A DNA stretch of 22,914 nt from NCBI GenBank assembly GCA_910585565.1, contig CAJUFC010000040.1, positions 1-22,914 on the forward strand. The letters are read 5' to 3'. A program made the position numbers and the translations under genes. Source of the stretch: an uncultured Eggerthellaceae bacterium (GTDB lineage: Bacteria > Actinomycetota > Coriobacteriia > Coriobacteriales > Eggerthellaceae). The notes beneath the pieces are model-generated. The model was given only the letters and a program-made list of their open reading frames with translations, searched no databases and was not told the DNA's origin. Below, one piece after another: positions 22,312 to 22,914 of this stretch. Every line of letters starts with the position of its first letter. Positions within the stretch are counted from its first letter, which is position 1.

Positions 22312-22722
22312 ATGAGACGGCTGGCAAGGTTCTTGCAACTCGCAGGCGCGTGGGCTTCGTTCGCAATGGGCTGCATCGGGGTCTTCGTCCCGGTGCTCCC
22401 CACCACTCCGTTCCTGCTGCTTGCCGCGTTCCTCTTCGCGAGATCCTCTCCTCGCACGCACACATGGCTGTGCTCCACGAAGGTGTATCGACGCTACGTC
22501 GCCGCATTCAAGCAGGCCGGGGGCATCCCCCTGTCCACGAAGATCCGGATGATCGGCGTCTCGTACGCCATGATGGGCATCAGCGCGCTGATCGTCCAGA
22601 AGCCGCTGGTGTGGGCGGTCCTGGGGTGCGTGGCTGTCTTCCTCCTGTATCTGATGGCCGTCCGCATCCCGACCATCGAGCAGGAAAGCGTCGACCAGGT
22701 CCGGGCAGAGGACGCGGCCTAA
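22312..22722 (+). CDS. DUF454 (YbaN) family inner-membrane protein
   Basis: The protein has 136 residues; AGAGGAGG lies a few bases before the ATG. The family signature is clear: a first helix, then GCIGVFVPVLPTTPFLLLAAFLFARSSPR (read here in two parts, with VLPTTPFLLLAAFLFARSSP at its core), followed by two hydrophobic helices near residues 80-115. The usual length is about 125. YbaN-type proteins have no established function. It is preceded by a nested palindrome and followed by about 125 bases without a credible gene. Confidence 0.92.
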   Translation: MRRLARFLQLAGAWASFAMGCIGVFVPVLPTTPFLLLAAFLFARSSPRTHTWLCSTKVYRRYVAAFKQAGGIPLSTKIRMIGVSYAMMGISALIVQKPLVWAVLGCVAVFLLYLMAVRIPTIEQESVDQVRAEDAA

Positions 22723-22849
22723 GGGTCGCGGCGAACCGCCAAGGATGCCGGCGCGGGCTCAGCGATTGCAGTCGCGTGGCGGCTGCCGCGACGGGCATCG
22801 CCGCGCTGGTCGTCGCGTCTCTCTTCCTGGCGCGACAGCCGTCTGCAAC

Positions 22850-22879
22850 AAAAAACGGCCAGGCGGGTGTGCCTGGCCG
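22850..22879 (-). terminator. Rho-independent terminator of the minus-strand tRNA
   Basis: Read on the minus strand, CGGCCAGGC (22879-22871) pairs perfectly with GCCTGGCCG (22864-22856) around a six-base loop and is followed by six T (22855-22850). It lies 10 bases after the tRNA CCA end. Confidence 0.95.
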
Positions 22880-22889
22880 ATGCATTCGA

Positions 22890-22914
22890 TGGAGCGGGCG
22901 ACGGGAATCGAACC
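22890..22914 (-). tRNA. tRNA 3' end, probably tRNA-Gly (partial)
   Basis: The minus strand reads GGTTCGATTCCCGT (T arm, loop TTCGATT), then CGCCCGC (acceptor 3' strand), T and an encoded CCA. The acceptor complement would be GCGGGCG and the discriminator U, the usual combination for tRNA-Gly. The 5' two-thirds, including the anticodon, lie beyond the window, so the identity is inferred. Confidence 0.85.

Noticed and set aside
22723..22849. Small hydrophobic reading frame (VAAAATGIAALVVASLFLA) after the YbaN-like gene
   Set aside because: There is no ribosome site and the frame runs into the tRNA terminator; it is probably a chance product of GC-rich sequence.

Overview
The window is high-GC DNA (strong G/C bias at third codon positions) with clear AGGAGG-type ribosome binding sites. 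The gene set fits a Gram-positive anaerobic gut actinobacterium, most likely of the Coriobacteriia/Eggerthellaceae type: a giant InlB-B-repeat surface protein with a sortase-like tail, an aldo/keto reductase fused to a ferredoxin domain, an iron-sulfur-flavoprotein-like reductase, a de novo queuosine-precursor operon and LIVCS branched-chain amino acid uptake. The lineage is inferred from gene content, not proven.

Layout. 1-4218 is the 3' part of a very large repeat-containing surface protein, cut by the window start. 4271-7670 carries, on the same strand, an isochorismatase-family hydrolase, a membrane-anchored endonuclease/exonuclease/phosphatase-fold protein and glycerol kinase. 7782-9162 is a divergent pair, a TetR-type regulator and an unknown membrane protein, around an AT-rich palindromic promoter. 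9315-10003 (minus) is a translationally coupled pair of small genes resembling a toxin-antitoxin module. 10384-11661 is BrnQ. 11742-12167 (minus) is a DUF488 protein. 12391-14962 is the compact operon queD-queE-queC-queF, which converts 7,8-dihydroneopterin triphosphate to preQ1.

From about 14.96 kb the window becomes rich in repeats. A RAYT (REP-associated tyrosine transposase) gene at 15067-15903 is bracketed by inverted 27-bp REP-like palindromes with mirrored half-repeats. Two further copies of the palindrome lie at 18.2 and 21.75 kb, each joined to degenerate RAYT sequence. A second family of short intergenic palindromes recurs seven times between 11.6 and 22.3 kb. Among these repeats are a divergent TetR/aldo-keto reductase pair with two operator-like palindromes, a flavodoxin-fold reductase, a YczE/YitT-like membrane protein, a coupled B6-related pair (PNPOx-like protein and pyridoxal/pyridoxamine kinase), a fragment that looks like an ECF-transporter T subunit ending against a REP, a DUF454/YbaN membrane protein, and the 3' end of a minus-strand tRNA (probably Gly) with a textbook terminator.

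The best candidates for something little described are the RAYT/REP system and its solo derivatives, the second palindrome family, the coupled small-gene pair at 9.3-10.0 kb, and the palindrome-controlled unknown membrane protein at 8581.
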